In this document: positions 63,570 to 64,000 of the stretch, piece after piece
Numbering within the stretch: the stretch's first letter is position 1
Layout of the letters: each line of letters starts with the position of its first letter
From: Clostridium sp. DL-VIII
GTDB lineage: Bacteria > Bacillota > Clostridia > Clostridiales > Clostridiaceae
Length of the DNA stretch: 64,000 bases
Assembly (NCBI RefSeq): GCF_000230835.1
Contig: NZ_CM001240.1
Coordinates: forward strand, 3,078,779 to 3,142,778
Reading direction: 5' to 3'
Program-made: the position numbers and the translations under genes
Notes under the pieces: model-generated
Told to the model about the DNA's origin: nothing
The model's database searches: none
What the model saw: only the letters and a program-made list of their open reading frames with translations

Positions 63570-64000
63570 ATGATTAAATCGTTTTTAATGGTAGGACAAT
63601 CAAATATGGCTGGGCGCGGGTTTATTCATGAGGTGCCACCAATTTATAATGAGAGAATACAAATGCTTAGGAATGGTAGATGGCAGATGATGACGGAGCC
63701 CATTAATTATGACCGTCCTGTTTCAGGAATAAGTCTTGCTGGTTCATTTTCAGATGCATGGTGTCGTCAAAATGGAGAAGATACAATTGGTTTAATTCCT
63801 TGTGCTGAAGGTGGAAGTACACTAGATGAGTGGGCTGTAGATGAAGTGCTTTTTAGACATGCCATAACAGAAGCTAAATTTGCTATGCAAAGTAGTGAGC
63901 TCACAGGAATTTTATGGCACCAAGGAGAAAGTGATAGCCTTAATGGTAACTACAAAGTATATTATAAAAAATTACTTTTAATTATTGAGGCTTTTAGAAA
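63570..64000 (+). CDS. sialate O-acetylesterase family protein, cut by window edge
   Basis: The ATG at 63570 has GAGAGG 9 nt upstream; the ATG at 63561 is in frame but too close. The frame is open to the end (143 codons). It begins IKSFLMVGQSNMAGRG, where the S in GQSNMAG is the SGNH/SASA nucleophile. CAEGGSTLDEW and WHQGESD, a block that follows the family pattern, come later. Family members remove acetyl groups from sialic acids or xylan. No signal peptide is seen. Control by the twin palindromes upstream is likely. Confidence 0.9.
   Translation, partial: MIKSFLMVGQSNMAGRGFIHEVPPIYNERIQMLRNGRWQMMTEPINYDRPVSGISLAGSFSDAWCRQNGEDTIGLIPCAEGGSTLDEWAVDEVLFRHAITEAKFAMQSSELTGILWHQGESDSLNGNYKVYYKKLLLIIEAFR

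Overview
This window comes from a low-G+C Firmicute. The AT-rich codon use, purine-rich GGAGG-type ribosome sites, agr-type quorum sensing, a T-box, a guanine riboswitch and the gene content all point to Clostridium cluster I, of the solventogenic C. beijerinckii / C. saccharoperbutylacetonicum kind. The species call is inference. No rRNA, tRNA, complete IS element, prophage or CRISPR array was seen.

Layout. 0-3.7 kb: divergent polyphosphate genes, ppx (cut by the window edge) and ppk, with PhoP-box-like repeats between them. 4.0-8.8 kb: a cell-wall-repeat protein, then an agr-type quorum-sensing locus. That locus has a tiny AgrD-like peptide gene on the plus strand facing a minus-strand agrB-agrA-agrC operon, with a CPBP/Abi intramembrane protease divergent from agrB. 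9-22.6 kb: a secreted GH5 glucanase, an S66 peptidase, a chemoreceptor, a LysR/flavoprotein pair, two tandem secreted DUF4179/DUF5643-like proteins, a guanine riboswitch with xpt, three related palindromic elements, an ABC-transporter remnant, a lipoprotein, a HAD phosphatase and an alpha/beta hydrolase.

22.8-44 kb is accessory: threonine dehydratase, an MFS pump, a truncated yjdF with a riboswitch-like leader, PadR/DUF2812, AraC, HxlR, GNAT and PEBP genes, and three TetR regulators. Two of these are paired with a methyltransferase and with a DHA2 pump; the third has no obvious partner. The region also holds a nitroreductase, a G+C-rich SDR gene that looks transferred, a truncated integrase, Nudix, LysE and MocR genes. 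Many are regulator/effector pairs with palindromic operators readable between them, and several gene remnants (HxlR, SDR, integrase and an unidentified tail) mark past rearrangement.

44-64 kb: a CBS protein, an IclR regulator with the 2-keto-3-deoxygluconate permease kdgT, an HxlR/flavoprotein pair, two OmpR-type two-component systems each followed by exported proteins, a T-box-controlled lysyl-tRNA synthetase, a phosphodiester glycosidase, an XRE/DUF5680 protein, a SEC-C methionine aminopeptidase, a decayed TetR beside a consensus promoter that drives a frameshifted SnoaL-like gene and a flavoprotein, and the start of a sialate O-acetylesterase.

The most interesting system is the rearranged agr locus with its adjacent CPBP protease. 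Next are the palindromic repeat family, the shared TGAC-N5-GTCA operator set, the T-box that shows no clear lysine specifier, and the decayed-repressor promoter at 62.05 kb.
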